Shown: piece after piece, positions 7,830-16,846 of the stretch
Numbering within the stretch: position 1 is the first letter of the stretch
How the letters are laid out: every line of letters starts with the position of its first letter
Assembly (NCBI RefSeq): GCF_032248455.1
Contig: NZ_JAVTTP010000001.1
Span: 2,106,501-2,170,500, forward strand
Reading direction: 5' to 3'
DNA: 64,000 nt
From: Pricia mediterranea
GTDB taxonomy: Bacteria > Bacteroidota > Bacteroidia > Flavobacteriales > Flavobacteriaceae
Notes under the pieces: generated by a model
Told to the model about the DNA's origin: nothing
The model's input: the letters and a program-made list of their open reading frames with translations, nothing else
The model's database searches: none
Made by a program: the position numbers and the translations under genes

Positions 7830-7837
7830 TACTTTTG
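7830..7837 (+). promoter_or_regulatory. Promoter -7 element of the small multidrug export gene
   Basis: TACTTTTG, exact TAnnTTTG match. A transcription start 5-7 bases later would fall at the TTG at 7842, supporting translation from the ATG at 7854 or 7860 instead. Confidence 0.5.
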
Positions 7838-7853
7838 CATTTTGGATCAGCCT

Positions 7854-8312
7854 ATGCTAATGGACCTTATCATTGCGATGCTTTGGAGCCTGTCTCCCTT
7901 TGGGGAGGCCAAGGTAGGGATTCCCTATGGCATGCTCAACGGTTTAAATATATATCTTGTATTTGCAACTTGTTTTTTGGCGAACTTGTTGGTCTTTCCC
8001 ATGATGATGTTTTTTTTGGAACGGATAAACCGTTATTTTCTACGCTGGGTCTTTTATAAAAAATCCGCCATTTTCGTTGCGCGACGGGCAAAGACGGGAT
8101 CTGGAGCCAAAATACAACGCTTCGGTTTTTGGGGACTAATTCTATTCGTGATGATTCCTTTGCCCGGTACCGGGGTCTATGCGGGAAGTATCGCTACCTA
8201 TCTTTTTAAAATTGAAAAACAGAAGGCATTTTGGGCGAATGCCATTGGAATCTTCTTCTCATCTGTCATTATCTGGTCGGCTACCCTGGCCTCGATGCAA
8301 GGGATGGCCTAA
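7854..8312 (+). CDS. Small multi-drug export family membrane protein
   Basis: About 152 aa, very hydrophobic, with four to five predicted membrane segments. It matches the small multidrug export family (Sm_multidrug_ex): SPFGEAKVGIPYGML near the N-terminus, then a long hydrophobic stretch, a basic loop, and MIPLPGTGVYAGS followed by the last helices. The PLPGTG segment is the most recognisable part. The substrate is unknown, and the family name rests on thin evidence. The stop codon overlaps the end of the convergent dehydratase gene by 4 bases. The start is chosen at ATG 7854 because the promoter element makes the TTG at 7842 leaderless. Confidence 0.7.
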   Translation: MLMDLIIAMLWSLSPFGEAKVGIPYGMLNGLNIYLVFATCFLANLLVFPMMMFFLERINRYFLRWVFYKKSAIFVARRAKTGSGAKIQRFGFWGLILFVMIPLPGTGVYAGSIATYLFKIEKQKAFWANAIGIFFSSVIIWSATLASMQGMA

Positions 8313-10030
8313 TGTAGGTCGCGCTCCACTTTGGACCCCGAACCGCCTACCAGAAAATTAAGGTCCGCTCCCTTATCGGCCTGTTCTACGTGATCGACAT
8401 ACATCTTAACATAACCTCTATCCGCCATTGGCGCTGGTGGTTTCCAGGCCGCTTTCCGTTTATTCAATTCCTCCTCCGGAATATCTAGATGGAGTTTTCT
8501 CTTTTCTACATCGAGCTCGATACAATCCCCATTTTTCACAAAGGCCAATGTCCCGCCCACCGTAGATTCAGGGGAAACGTGTAGGACTACTGTTCCCGCC
8601 GCTGTACCGCTCATGCGTCCGTCTGAAATACGTACCATGTCCGTTACCCCCTTCATGATCATTTTTTTTGGAAGATCGACATTCCCAACTTCAGGCATGC
8701 CGGGATAGCCTTTGGGCCCGACTCCCTTCAACACGATAACGCTGTTTTCATCAATTTCAAGATCGGGATCATCGATTCGTTCGTGATAATCTTCCATACT
8801 CTCAAAGACCACGGCTGCGCCTTTGTGCTTCATGAGTTCTTCAGACGCTGCCGAAGGTTTGATTACCGCTCCGTTCTCGCAAAGATTGCCTCGTAAGACA
8901 GCGATTCCGGCTTCTTTTTGGAAAGGTGTTTTTAAGGATGCAATAACGTCGTCGTCGTAACAGACCGCATCCTTGTAATTATCGGTAAGACTATTTCCAT
9001 TCACGGTGACGGTATCGCGATGCAGCCGTTCTTTTAACTCGTTCAGGACCACCGGAAGACCGCCGGCGTAGAAAAAATCTTCCATCAGGTATTTGCCCGA
9101 AGGCTTGAGACTGACCAGCAAAGGGACCTTACTGCCCAAGGTATCGAAATCGTCTAGCTTGAGATCGACTCCGATTCTACCCGCTATCGCGGTAAGATGA
9201 ATAATTAGATTGGTCGACCCCCCTACCGCGGCATTGGTCACAATGGCATTTTCAAACGCCTTTCGTGTAAGTATTTTTGAAAGCTTCAGATCTTCCCGGA
9301 CCATTTCGACGATGCGCCTTCCGCTTAACTGGGCGAAACGTTTTTTCCGGGAATCCGCGGCGGGAACGGATGAAAATCCCGGTAAGGTGAGTCCCAAGGC
9401 CTCTACCATCGTAGCCATTGTGGAGGCGGTGCCCATCGTATTGCAGTGTCCGATACTACGGGCCACACAGGTCTCGGCCTCAGTGAAATCTGCAGCAGTG
9501 TAACCTTCCCTATGGTGCTTTTCCTTGATCATCCAATTCATGGAGCCCGAACCTACTTTCTCGCCGCGAAACCTCCCGCTCAACATGGGGCCTCCCGGCA
9601 CGACAATGGTCGGCAGATCAACACTGCAGGCCCCCATGACCGTGCTGGGGGTAGTTTTGTCGCAACCGGTCAACAGCACGATCCCGTCCAACGGATTGGC
9701 CCGAATGGATTCCTCGGTGTCCATACTCGCTAAATTTCGGAACAACATGGTCGTGGGTCGCATCAAGGTCTCCCCCAATGACATGACGGGAAATTCCATA
9801 GGAAATCCGCCTGCTTCGAGAATGCCCCTTTTGACCACCTCGGCAAAATCGCGCAAATGGCCGTTACAGGGCGTCAGTTCCGACCAAGTGTTACAAATAC
9901 CGATTACGGGTTTCCCTTCGAAATAGTCATCGGGATAACCTTGGTTCCGCAACCAGGAACGGTGTACGAAACCCATTTTATCTTTGCCGCCGAACCATTC
10001 GGCGCTGCGTAGGGACTTCTTTTTTGCCAT
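8309..10030 (-). CDS. IlvD/Edd family dehydratase, probably sugar-acid (L-arabinonate-type) dehydratase
   Basis: 573 aa from the ATG at 10030 (MAKKKSLRSAEWFG); the longer frame to 10096 adds 22 atypical residues. Dehydrates a sugar acid to a 2-keto-3-deoxy acid using an Fe-S cluster and Mg2+. Cluster-ligand cysteines are in GICNTWSELTPCNGH, LTGCDKTTPS and GHCNTMGTAST. The catalytic-serine region is SDGRMSGTAAGTVVLHVSPE. The opening RSAEWFGG...FVHRSWLRNQGYP is characteristic of the aldonate branch (arabinonate, xylonate, gluconate) rather than IlvD proper. It is solitary, with no aldolase or kinase next to it. A DapA/NanA-type aldolase occurs 50 kb away in the same window. Confidence 0.85.
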   Translation of the reverse strand: MAKKKSLRSAEWFGGKDKMGFVHRSWLRNQGYPDDYFEGKPVIGICNTWSELTPCNGHLRDFAEVVKRGILEAGGFPMEFPVMSLGETLMRPTTMLFRNLASMDTEESIRANPLDGIVLLTGCDKTTPSTVMGACSVDLPTIVVPGGPMLSGRFRGEKVGSGSMNWMIKEKHHREGYTAADFTEAETCVARSIGHCNTMGTASTMATMVEALGLTLPGFSSVPAADSRKKRFAQLSGRRIVEMVREDLKLSKILTRKAFENAIVTNAAVGGSTNLIIHLTAIAGRIGVDLKLDDFDTLGSKVPLLVSLKPSGKYLMEDFFYAGGLPVVLNELKERLHRDTVTVNGNSLTDNYKDAVCYDDDVIASLKTPFQKEAGIAVLRGNLCENGAVIKPSAASEELMKHKGAAVVFESMEDYHERIDDPDLEIDENSVIVLKGVGPKGYPGMPEVGNVDLPKKMIMKGVTDMVRISDGRMSGTAAGTVVLHVSPESTVGGTLAFVKNGDCIELDVEKRKLHLDIPEEELNKRKAAWKPPAPMADRGYVKMYVDHVEQADKGADLNFLVGGSGSKVERDLH

Positions 10031-10350
10031 AGGAAAGTCAAATGAAGGATTAAAATAGGCATTTGCGGGAAGAACTGCAAGGTGTTTCGAAGACAAGGCC
10101 CACCGTCCCTTGCTTTCTAGCGCGGAAAATTCGACATCTATAAAGCTAAAGCGAATTTGATGAGTTTAGACAAGCACTTTAGTAGTCTAGCCAATTTTAG
10201 TCAGCTACCTCGGGTAAAGCCCGAGGTATTCGTAAGGAAAAACATTAGCGTTTCGAGGCAAGCCTCGGAGCATTCAAATCTCGATTACCGAGTCAAACCT
10301 ATCCTGTGGCCGGGAATCGAAATTTAAAAATCCAATAAAAAAAGATTCGG
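10031..10350. other. 320-base gap with two short hairpins
   Basis: No credible gene. It holds two compact GC-rich hairpins, CCTCGGG/CCCGAGG at 10208-10226 and CGAGGC/GCCTCG at 10254-10267, neither followed by a T-run. No exact TAnnTTTG element is seen upstream of the dehydratase start. The left part is remnant-like sequence in frame with the dehydratase, without a good start. Confidence 0.5.
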
Positions 10351-11703
10351 TTACTCTTCCGCCTCCGGTTTCATCTTAAAGCTTTCCATAAACGCGGTGG
10401 TGTAATTGCCCGCCAGATAGTCGGGATGCTCCATAAGCTGTCTGTGAAAGGGGATGGTGGTCTTGATGCCCTCGATGACAAACTCGTCAAGCGCGCGCTT
10501 CATTTTGTTGATGGCCTCCTCACGGGTCTGTGCCGTGGTAATAAGTTTGGCAATCATGGAGTCGTAATGCGGGGGGATGATATAGCCGCTATACACGTGG
10601 GTATCCATCCGGACCCCGTGACCTCCGGGGGTGTGTAAGGTCGTAATCCTACCTGGGGAAGGCCTAAAGTTATTGTAGGGGTCTTCGGCGTTTATTCGGC
10701 ATTCGATGGAGTGCAATTTTGGCAGATAGTTCTTTCCGGATATGGGCACTCCCCCGGCGACCAATATCTGCTCGCGAATGAGGTCGTAATCGATGACCTG
10801 CTCGGTAATCGGATGCTCGACCTGGATACGCGTATTCATTTCCATGAAATAGAAATTGCGGTGCTTGTCGACCAAAAATTCTATGGTGCCCGCCCCCTCA
10901 TACTTGATGTACTCCGCAGCCTTGACCGCTGCCTTTCCCATAGCATCCCGAAGCTTATCGGTCATGAAGGGCGAGGGCGTTTCTTCAGTCAATTTTTGGT
11001 GACGGCGTTGAATAGAGCAGTCCCTTTCCGACAGATGACAGGCTTTTCCGTACTGGTCTCCTACAATTTGGATTTCGATATGCCTTGGCTCTTCGATGAG
11101 CTTCTCCATGTACATGTCTCCGTTTCCAAAGGCGGCAGAGGCTTCTTTGACGGCACTCTCGAACAGCGCTTCCATGTCTTCTTCTTTCTTGACTGCGCGC
11201 ATGCCCTTTCCACCGCCCCCGGCCGTCGCCTTTATCATCACGGGATAACCCATTTTTTTGGCCACCTTTTTGGCGTCGGCAAGATCTTTCAGCAAGCCAT
11301 CGGATCCGGGCACCGTAGGCACCCCTGCTTTCTTCATCGTCGCTTTGGCCTGGGCCTTATCGCCCATGCGGTCGATGTGCTCGCCCGATGCGCCGATGAA
11401 TTTTATCTCATGTTCGGCGCAAATTTTTGAGAATTTGGAGTTTTCGGACAAAAATCCATAGCCGGGGTGTATCGCGTCGGCATTGGTGATTTCCGCGGCA
11501 GCTATGATATTGGGGATTTTGAGATAGGATTCACTGCTCGCCGCAGGTCCGATACAGACCGCTTCATCGGCAAAACGTACGTGCAGGCTTTCCTCGTCGG
11601 CCTTAGAGTAGACCGCAACCGTTTTGATGCCCATCTCTTTGCAGGTGCGGATGACCCGTAGGGCAATTTCTCCCCTGTTAGCTATCAGTATTTTTTTGAA
11701 CAT
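10351..11703 (-). CDS. accC: Acetyl-CoA carboxylase, biotin carboxylase subunit
   Basis: 450 aa. Carboxylates the biotin on AccB using bicarbonate and ATP, the first half-reaction of malonyl-CoA synthesis. N-terminal [22 protein letters not shown]-grasp glycine loop [12 protein letters not shown] (about 163-174); [16 protein letters not shown]; and the catalytic [15 protein letters not shown]. Full length for bacterial AccC. It is the last gene of the yceD-rpmF-fabH-accB-accC block, 85 bases downstream of accB. Confidence 0.97.
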   Translation of the reverse strand: MFKKILIANRGEIALRVIRTCKEMGIKTVAVYSKADEESLHVRFADEAVCIGPAASSESYLKIPNIIAAAEITNADAIHPGYGFLSENSKFSKICAEHEIKFIGASGEHIDRMGDKAQAKATMKKAGVPTVPGSDGLLKDLADAKKVAKKMGYPVMIKATAGGGGKGMRAVKKEEDMEALFESAVKEASAAFGNGDMYMEKLIEEPRHIEIQIVGDQYGKACHLSERDCSIQRRHQKLTEETPSPFMTDKLRDAMGKAAVKAAEYIKYEGAGTIEFLVDKHRNFYFMEMNTRIQVEHPITEQVIDYDLIREQILVAGGVPISGKNYLPKLHSIECRINAEDPYNNFRPSPGRITTLHTPGGHGVRMDTHVYSGYIIPPHYDSMIAKLITTAQTREEAINKMKRALDEFVIEGIKTTIPFHRQLMEHPDYLAGNYTTAFMESFKMKPEAEE

Positions 11704-11788
11704 GTCTTAAAATTTAAATTCCAAATTCCGAGCGCTACAATCCAATTCCTCACTTGGGAATTTAGGATTTGGGATTTGGGATTTTCCG

Positions 11789-12283
11789 CTAGGACGGATC
11801 AACTAAAAATAAGGGTTGATCGAATTCTACGGGAGAAGAATCTTCCACCAGTATTTTTACGATTTTACCGGAAACTTCGGATTCTATATCGTTGAAAAGT
11901 TTCATCGCCTCGATTACGCAGAGTACATCGCCCTCTTTGATCGCGCTCCCCACTTCCACAAAGGCATCTTTCTCGGGCGAAGGCTTACGATAGAACGTTC
12001 CGATAATGGGCGACTTGATCGTAATGTATTTCGAATCGTCCTCTTTCTTTTCCTCCTTTGGCTTTTCCGCAGTAGCCGGTTCTGCGGTCGGGGCCTGGGG
12101 TTGCGCGGGTTGCGTCATTTGAGGCTGTCCAACGGGAATTTGTTGGATGTACTGGGTTTCGCGCTCTGATTCGGGAGTGCCCGTTCTGATGGTAATCTTG
12201 AGATCGTCAGTCTCTAATTTCACCTCCCTGGCTCCCGATTTCGCAACGAACTTGATAAGACTTTGAATTTCTTTTATATCCAT
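11789..12283 (-). CDS. accB: Acetyl-CoA carboxylase, biotin carboxyl carrier protein
   Basis: 164 aa. Carries the biotin that shuttles CO2 between AccC and the carboxyltransferase. The C-terminal 80 residues are the biotinyl domain with the modified lysine in [14 protein letters not shown]. The centre is a Pro/Ala/Glu-rich flexible linker ([14 protein letters not shown]). The N-terminal [17 protein letters not shown] is the conserved AccB start. Lies between fabH (43 bases) and accC. Confidence 0.96.
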   Translation of the reverse strand: MDIKEIQSLIKFVAKSGAREVKLETDDLKITIRTGTPESERETQYIQQIPVGQPQMTQPAQPQAPTAEPATAEKPKEEKKEDDSKYITIKSPIIGTFYRKPSPEKDAFVEVGSAIKEGDVLCVIEAMKLFNDIESEVSGKIVKILVEDSSPVEFDQPLFLVDPS

Positions 12284-12326
12284 GGAATTTCAATTTTATA
12301 CTGTTACGGATATGGCTCCGGTTTAA

Positions 12327-13322
12327 TTAGTTATATGCCCAAGTCAAATAGACCGACCCCCAGGTAAATCCTCCGCCAAAGGCGGCGAAAACCAGCTTAT
12401 CTCCTTTTTTGAGCTGTTTTTCATAATCCGACAACAAGAGCGGCAAGGTTCCCGAGGTGGTGTTCCCGTAGCGCTGTATATTCATCATGACTTTTGAATT
12501 ATCCAGGCCCATGCGATTTGCCGTGGCATCGATGATCCGTTTATTGGCCTGATGGGGAACCAGCCAAGACACGTCGTTATGGTCCAGGTTGTTCTGCTGC
12601 ATGATACGTTCGGCTACATCGGCCATATTCGAAACGGCGAATTTAAATACCGTTTTCCCATCCTGGTAAATGTAATGCTTGCGGTTCTTAACCGTTTCTT
12701 CCGTGGCCGGCATGAGCGAACCTCCGGCGTCCATACCTAAATATTGCCTTCCACTGCCGTCTGCGCGAAGATATTCATCTTGCAGTCCGAGGCCCTCATC
12801 ATTGGGCTCAAAAAGTACCGCGCCGGCCCCGTCCCCAAAAATGATGCAGGTGGTACGATCGGTATAATCGATGATCGACGACATTTTGTCCGCCCCTACC
12901 AGCAGCACTTTTTTGTATTTACCGGACTGAATGTAGCTCGCGGCGGACGACATCCCGAACAGAAAACTGGAACAGGCGGCCAGCAAATCATAGGCAAACG
13001 CATTATCGGCTCCTATTTCGGAAGCTATGTAAGCGGCAGTCGAGGCAACCATGCTGTCGGGGGTAGCGGTAGCCACGATGACCAGGTCGATTTCCTTAGG
13101 GTCTATATTTTTTTTCCGGATCAAATCTTCGGCAGCCTTAATTCCTAGATAAGAAGTACCTTCCCCCTCTTCAGGTTTCAAAATGCGCCTTTCCCTTATT
13201 CCGGTTCTGGAGACGATCCAATCATCGTTGGTGTCCACCATCTCTTCCAACATCTTATTGGTCAGCACAAATTCTGGTACGTAACCACCTACGGCCGTAA
13301 TCGCCGCCGTTGTTTTACCCAT
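12327..13322 (-). CDS. fabH: 3-oxoacyl-ACP synthase III (FabH)
   Basis: 331 aa. Starts fatty acid synthesis by condensing acyl-CoA with malonyl-ACP. The catalytic triad is complete: Cys117 in DLLAACSSFLFG, His in LVPHQANKRIID, and Asn in RYGNTTSGTLP. The C-terminal FGGGFTWGS is typical. Compare the paralogue at 44277-45263, which has lost the His and Asn. A terminator separates it from rpmF upstream, so fabH-accB-accC expression is at least partly uncoupled from L32. Confidence 0.97.
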   Translation of the reverse strand: MGKTTAAITAVGGYVPEFVLTNKMLEEMVDTNDDWIVSRTGIRERRILKPEEGEGTSYLGIKAAEDLIRKKNIDPKEIDLVIVATATPDSMVASTAAYIASEIGADNAFAYDLLAACSSFLFGMSSAASYIQSGKYKKVLLVGADKMSSIIDYTDRTTCIIFGDGAGAVLFEPNDEGLGLQDEYLRADGSGRQYLGMDAGGSLMPATEETVKNRKHYIYQDGKTVFKFAVSNMADVAERIMQQNNLDHNDVSWLVPHQANKRIIDATANRMGLDNSKVMMNIQRYGNTTSGTLPLLLSDYEKQLKKGDKLVFAAFGGGFTWGSVYLTWAYN

Positions 13323-13543
13323 TTTAATGTCAGTTTGGTCTTTAATCCTTCAGAAATCCCTTAAAATTCGTGAAAAATAATCAATTTCCATGAAAATCGT
13401 CCTAAAAAACCCGTGTTTAAAATTATTTTGGCGATACCATCGGCCCCATAGTGCCAATGGTTCGATACGACCCGTGCTTTCAACATTACGGAAACTGCCC
13501 CCCGCGGCCCAAGCCAAAAGTTGGCCAACCAAGATATTCGGCC

Positions 13544-13574
13544 AAAAAAAACTCCCGTTAACTGTTACGGGAGT
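13544..13574 (-). terminator. Intrinsic terminator after rpmF
   Basis: On the minus strand ACTCCCGT, an 8-base loop, ACGGGAGT, then a run of T (plus-strand A-run 13544-13551). It lies 33 bases after the rpmF stop codon and within the rpmF-fabH gap. Confidence 0.8.
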
Positions 13575-13606
13575 GTTTAGAAAGAGTATTCGGCATAATT
13601 GTAGGA

Positions 13607-13804
13607 TTATGCTTCGATTTCCTCCGTTTTATCGACCAAAACCTGGCCTCTGTAGTACAGTTTACCTTCGTGCCAGTGCGCCCTGTGAAACAAATGGATT
13701 TCACCGGTTGTGGAATCGGTCGCCAACGTAGGGGCAACCGCCTTGTAATGCGTTCTTCTTTTGTCTCTTCTGGTTTTCGAAATTTTTCTCTTGGGATGTG
13801 CCAT
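13607..13804 (-). CDS. rpmF: 50S ribosomal protein L32
   Basis: 65 aa, highly basic. [20 protein letters not shown] is the canonical N-terminus of L32, and [15 protein letters not shown] replaces the zinc-finger cysteines seen in some bacteria, so this is the zinc-free form. Immediately downstream of yceD (6 bases), the standard yceD-rpmF couple. Followed by a terminator at 13544-13574. Confidence 0.97.
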   Translation of the reverse strand: MAHPKRKISKTRRDKRRTHYKAVAPTLATDSTTGEIHLFHRAHWHEGKLYYRGQVLVDKTEEIEA

Positions 13805-13810
13805 CGTAAC

Positions 13811-14344
13811 TTATTTATCCGTTAAAAGCTTCTTTAGTTCGTCCCATCTGGGATCGTTTTCCTGTGTATTTTCTTTTGTTTCTTTAGGTTGTAGCTCTTC
13901 CAATCTTTTCAGGGCTTCCGACTGCAAACTACCGTCAAGCACCCCGGGGTGAACGCGTTTTTGCGGCACGGCTAGCACCAACATTTCGTAAACATATTGG
14001 GCGATATTGACTTGGTACGTTCCGTGCGGAACAATCAAAATGTCATCGTCTTCATCGTTATATTCATCGCCAAACTTCACCACCAGCTCAAGCTCACCCT
14101 CGATCGGTTGATCATACGGCTCATCGGTCAAGTCGCCATTCACGTTGACCGTACCTGTGGCCTCCAACTCGAATTCGAGCATGGTGCTCGATTTCATTAA
14201 GGATACATTCAGAACGATATGTGCAGCATTGAACTCATCATAGCCATACGTCTCAAAGAATGCGTTGTCAACCGTATATTCGAAATTGTGTTTTCCCTGC
14301 TTTAATCCTGAGAAAGCTATACTGAACTTCTCTTGCTTCATCAT
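13811..14344 (-). CDS. YceD/DUF177 family protein
   Basis: 177 aa. Members of this family sit upstream of rpmF in most bacteria and are implicated in 23S rRNA accumulation (established for E. coli YceD). The middle region FELEATGTVNVNGDLTDEPYDQPIEGEL corresponds to the DUF177 core. The usual CxRC cysteine motif near TVxV.CDR is absent here (VNVNGDLTDE), as in many Bacteroidota. An acidic EYNDEDDD stretch follows. It heads the operon, with a good promoter at 14391-14398. Confidence 0.85.
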   Translation of the reverse strand: MMKQEKFSIAFSGLKQGKHNFEYTVDNAFFETYGYDEFNAAHIVLNVSLMKSSTMLEFELEATGTVNVNGDLTDEPYDQPIEGELELVVKFGDEYNDEDDDILIVPHGTYQVNIAQYVYEMLVLAVPQKRVHPGVLDGSLQSEALKRLEELQPKETKENTQENDPRWDELKKLLTDK

Positions 14345-14390
14345 GTCAACACTATTTACAGTATACTCGCCCTTTCATCAAAGGCGGGGG

Positions 14391-14398
14391 CAAAGTTA
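14391..14398 (-). promoter_or_regulatory. Promoter -7 element of yceD-rpmF
   Basis: TAACTTTG on the minus strand, exact TAnnTTTG match, 47 bases before the yceD start codon. Confidence 0.6.
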
Positions 14399-14518
14399 CT
14401 ATTATTTTCATAAATACCAAGCGCTCACGGGCAATCTTATCAACGTTCCCAAAAGACCGGATAATTATAGCGCGAATACTCAATCTTACGTACCTTTAAG
14501 CCATTCAAAACGCAGTAC

Positions 14519-14977
14519 ATGGAAAAAATTGAGCGCATTACCGCTTCTTTGGAACAGTCGCCCGTCGATTGGCAAGAATTACTTTCCGAGTGCATTACCT
14601 CTTTTGGATGTTCGACCGGAACCCTCCATTTTTTGGAGACGGACACCGACATATTGAAACTACAGGCCCAAATCGGCATCCCTGAGTTCTTGATGCCCAA
14701 GGTATCGAAAATTCCAATAGGAAAGGGGATGGCCGGAATAGCGGCCGAGAGACAGGAGCCAGTGGAGCTATGCAATTTACAGACCGACACTTCAGGAATC
14801 GCCCGACCGGCGGCCAAGGAAACCAAGGTAGAAGGTTCGATTGCAGTGCCGATGATGTTCAATGGTGCCTTGTACGGCACATTGGGAATCGCAAAGCCCG
14901 TACCCTATGACTTTACGGAAGAAGAAAAGAATAATCTTATGGCCATAGGGGAAGCTATAGCGAGGACCTTGGCCTAG
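14519..14977 (+). CDS. Stand-alone GAF domain protein
   Basis: 152 aa and essentially a single GAF domain: IPIGKGMAGIAAERQEPVELCNL, then VEGSIAVPMMFNGALYGTLGIAKP, ending in the usual helix. No signal peptide and no effector domain. It may bind a small ligand or act as a partner of a sensor protein. It is wedged between pdxA and yceD on the opposite strand and is the odd one out in this housekeeping block. A near-match promoter (TACCTTTA, 7 of 8) lies about 30 bases upstream. It is not obviously a free-methionine-sulfoxide reductase, because the expected cysteine trio is not visible. Confidence 0.75.
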   Translation: MEKIERITASLEQSPVDWQELLSECITSFGCSTGTLHFLETDTDILKLQAQIGIPEFLMPKVSKIPIGKGMAGIAAERQEPVELCNLQTDTSGIARPAAKETKVEGSIAVPMMFNGALYGTLGIAKPVPYDFTEEEKNNLMAIGEAIARTLA

Positions 14978-15054
14978 AACGATGTCGCTATCGCAGTACA
15001 TCATTGCCGACAGCGGTCCATAGCGTCGCGGCCCATACGATGACCTGATTTTGT

Positions 15055-16101
15055 CTACCGCCGAGCCCTTTGCGGCTTTAAAGGGTTTTCGGTCAGTTCT
15101 AGGTATTCGCGACGGTTTTCTACGATAGAGATGGCCGTAAATACAGCTTCCCTGAACGAGCTATGGTCGGCCTTTCCCTGGCCGGCAATTTCGTAGGCCG
15201 TGCCGTGATCTGGGGAAGTGCGTACCTTCGAAAGCCCGGCCGTAAAGTTCACGCCCTTCCCAAAAGAAAGCGTCTTAAAGGGAATTAGGCCCTGATCGTG
15301 GTACGCGGCCAGAATGGCATCAAAATTTTTATAGTTGTCGGACCCAAAAAAACTGTCCGCGGAATACGGACCGAAGACCAAATGCCTGGCATTGGCCATT
15401 TCCTCGATGACCGGCCGCAGCACCTCATCGTCTTCCTTCCCGATTACACCGTTATCGCCGCTATGGGGATTGATGCCCAAGAGGGCCACTTTAGGTGCGC
15501 GGATCCCGAAATCCATTCGCAGTGATTTTTCGATGGTCCGGACCTTGCTGCGAATCAGGATCGGATTGATTGCCGAAGACACGTCCTTGACCGCAAGATG
15601 GTCGGTCAGCAGTCCCACCTTAAGACCTTCGGTGACCATGAACATTAAGCTTTCCCCTTCCAGCTCCTGCTCCAGAAAATCGGTATGTCCGGGAAACCTA
15701 AAATCTTCCGTCTGAATATTGTTCTTGTTGACGGGCGCGGTGACCAAGGCATCGATATCGTCTTTTTTCAAGGCATCTACCGCGGCACGCAAGGATTTCA
15801 AGGCGTACTTTCCGCCTTCTTCGGTGGCTTCGCCGAATTTTACATTGGGAACTTCTTTCCATACATTGACCACGTTGACCTTCCCGTCAATAGCCTTTGA
15901 GGCTTCTTGCACCCCATTGTATTTGATGTTGAGGTTCAGTTGCTTTTGCTGGAAGCCAATGGTCTTGTTCGAGGCGAAAATTACCGGAGTGCAAAAATCA
16001 AGCATCCGAGAATCCTCGAAAGTCTTTAAAACGACCTCGCAGCCGATGCCGTTAAGGTCCCCTATCGAAATGCCCAATTTTATTTTAACGTCTTCCTGCA
16101 T
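15055..16101 (-). CDS. pdxA: 4-hydroxythreonine-4-phosphate dehydrogenase
   Basis: 348 aa. NAD-dependent oxidation in DXP-dependent pyridoxal phosphate synthesis. Family motifs: GISIGDLNGIGCEV at the N-terminus, TAPVNKNNI, the metal-binding FPGHTDFLE, GINPHSGDNGVIG, and LAAYHDQGLIPFK with the metal-site His. Full length. Divergent from ribE with overlapping promoter space, a pairing also found in other Flavobacteria. Confidence 0.96.
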   Translation of the reverse strand: MQEDVKIKLGISIGDLNGIGCEVVLKTFEDSRMLDFCTPVIFASNKTIGFQQKQLNLNIKYNGVQEASKAIDGKVNVVNVWKEVPNVKFGEATEEGGKYALKSLRAAVDALKKDDIDALVTAPVNKNNIQTEDFRFPGHTDFLEQELEGESLMFMVTEGLKVGLLTDHLAVKDVSSAINPILIRSKVRTIEKSLRMDFGIRAPKVALLGINPHSGDNGVIGKEDDEVLRPVIEEMANARHLVFGPYSADSFFGSDNYKNFDAILAAYHDQGLIPFKTLSFGKGVNFTAGLSKVRTSPDHGTAYEIAGQGKADHSSFREAVFTAISIVENRREYLELTENPLKPQRARR

Positions 16102-16109
16102 GTTATGTC

Positions 16110-16117
16110 TATCTTTG
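16110..16117 (+). promoter_or_regulatory. Possible ribE promoter -7 element
   Basis: TATCTTTG, exact TAnnTTTG match, 109 bases before the ribE start codon, in the divergent pdxA-ribE gap. Confidence 0.35.
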
Positions 16118-16201
16118 TAGGGATTTGAATTTGTTTTTCATTCTATAATCTCCCAGATATTGGGGTTCCATGGTCAACCAAAAGTCAAAATCACATCGGA
16201 A

Positions 16202-16209
16202 CAAAACTA
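16202..16209 (-). promoter_or_regulatory. pdxA promoter -7 element
   Basis: TAGTTTTG on the minus strand (CAAAACTA on plus), exact TAnnTTTG match, about 100 bases before the pdxA start. Confidence 0.45.
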
Positions 16210-16226
16210 CTTAAATTTAACGGAAC

Positions 16227-16811
16227 ATGTTTACGGGCATCATCGAAACTTTGGGCGAAGTACTGCGCTTGGAACGGGAAGGCGGCAACCTGCACATCAC
16301 GCTAAAATCAGGGTTGGCGCCCGAGCTTAAAATCGACCAGAGCGTAGCACACAACGGCGCCTGCCTGACCGTAGTTGCCGTGTGGGAGAACACCTATACG
16401 GTAACCGCCATTGCCGAGACCCTTCAAAAGACCAATCTCGGCCAACTCAAAGTAGGCGAAAAGGTAAATCTCGAGCGGGCCATGATCTTGGGTAGCCGAT
16501 TGGACGGGCACATCGTTCAGGGCCACGTCGATCAAACTGGTGTTTGTACCGCTATCGAGAAGGAAAACGGAAGCTGGATATTTACTTTTCATTATGATTC
16601 CGGAACGGGAAATCCAACCATCCAAAAGGGATCGATTACCATTGATGGAACCAGTCTGACCGTCGTCGATTCGGGCACGGATTCGTTCAGTGTGGCCATC
16701 ATTCCCTACACTTACGAACATACCCGGTTCAATGCGTACGAAGTGGGAACCGTCGTGAATCTGGAATTCGACGTCATCGGGAAATACGTGGCGAAGTTAA
16801 TGGGCAACTAG
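16227..16811 (+). CDS. ribE: Riboflavin synthase, alpha chain
   Basis: 194 aa. Dismutates two 6,7-dimethyl-8-ribityllumazine molecules to riboflavin. Two tandem lumazine-binding halves are visible: MFTGIIETLGEV at the start, and DGHIVQGHVDQTG opening the second half, followed by GTSLTVVDSGTDSFSVAIIP mirroring the first half's GACLTVVAVWENTYTV. Normal length. No other rib gene or FMN-riboswitch-like sequence is seen nearby. Confidence 0.96.
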   Translation: MFTGIIETLGEVLRLEREGGNLHITLKSGLAPELKIDQSVAHNGACLTVVAVWENTYTVTAIAETLQKTNLGQLKVGEKVNLERAMILGSRLDGHIVQGHVDQTGVCTAIEKENGSWIFTFHYDSGTGNPTIQKGSITIDGTSLTVVDSGTDSFSVAIIPYTYEHTRFNAYEVGTVVNLEFDVIGKYVAKLMGN

Positions 16812-16846
16812 GGCAACTCCAGCTTCCCGCGACCTATCTGAAATTG

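Noticed and set aside
10208-10267. Two GC-rich hairpins as intrinsic terminators.
   Set aside because: Neither is followed by a run of T on the relevant strand; they may be small repeats but are not convincing terminators.
10711-11430. Plus-strand open frame of 239 codons opposite accC.
   Set aside because: It is antisense to the strongly conserved accC, shows no protein family features and has skewed composition typical of a shadow frame.
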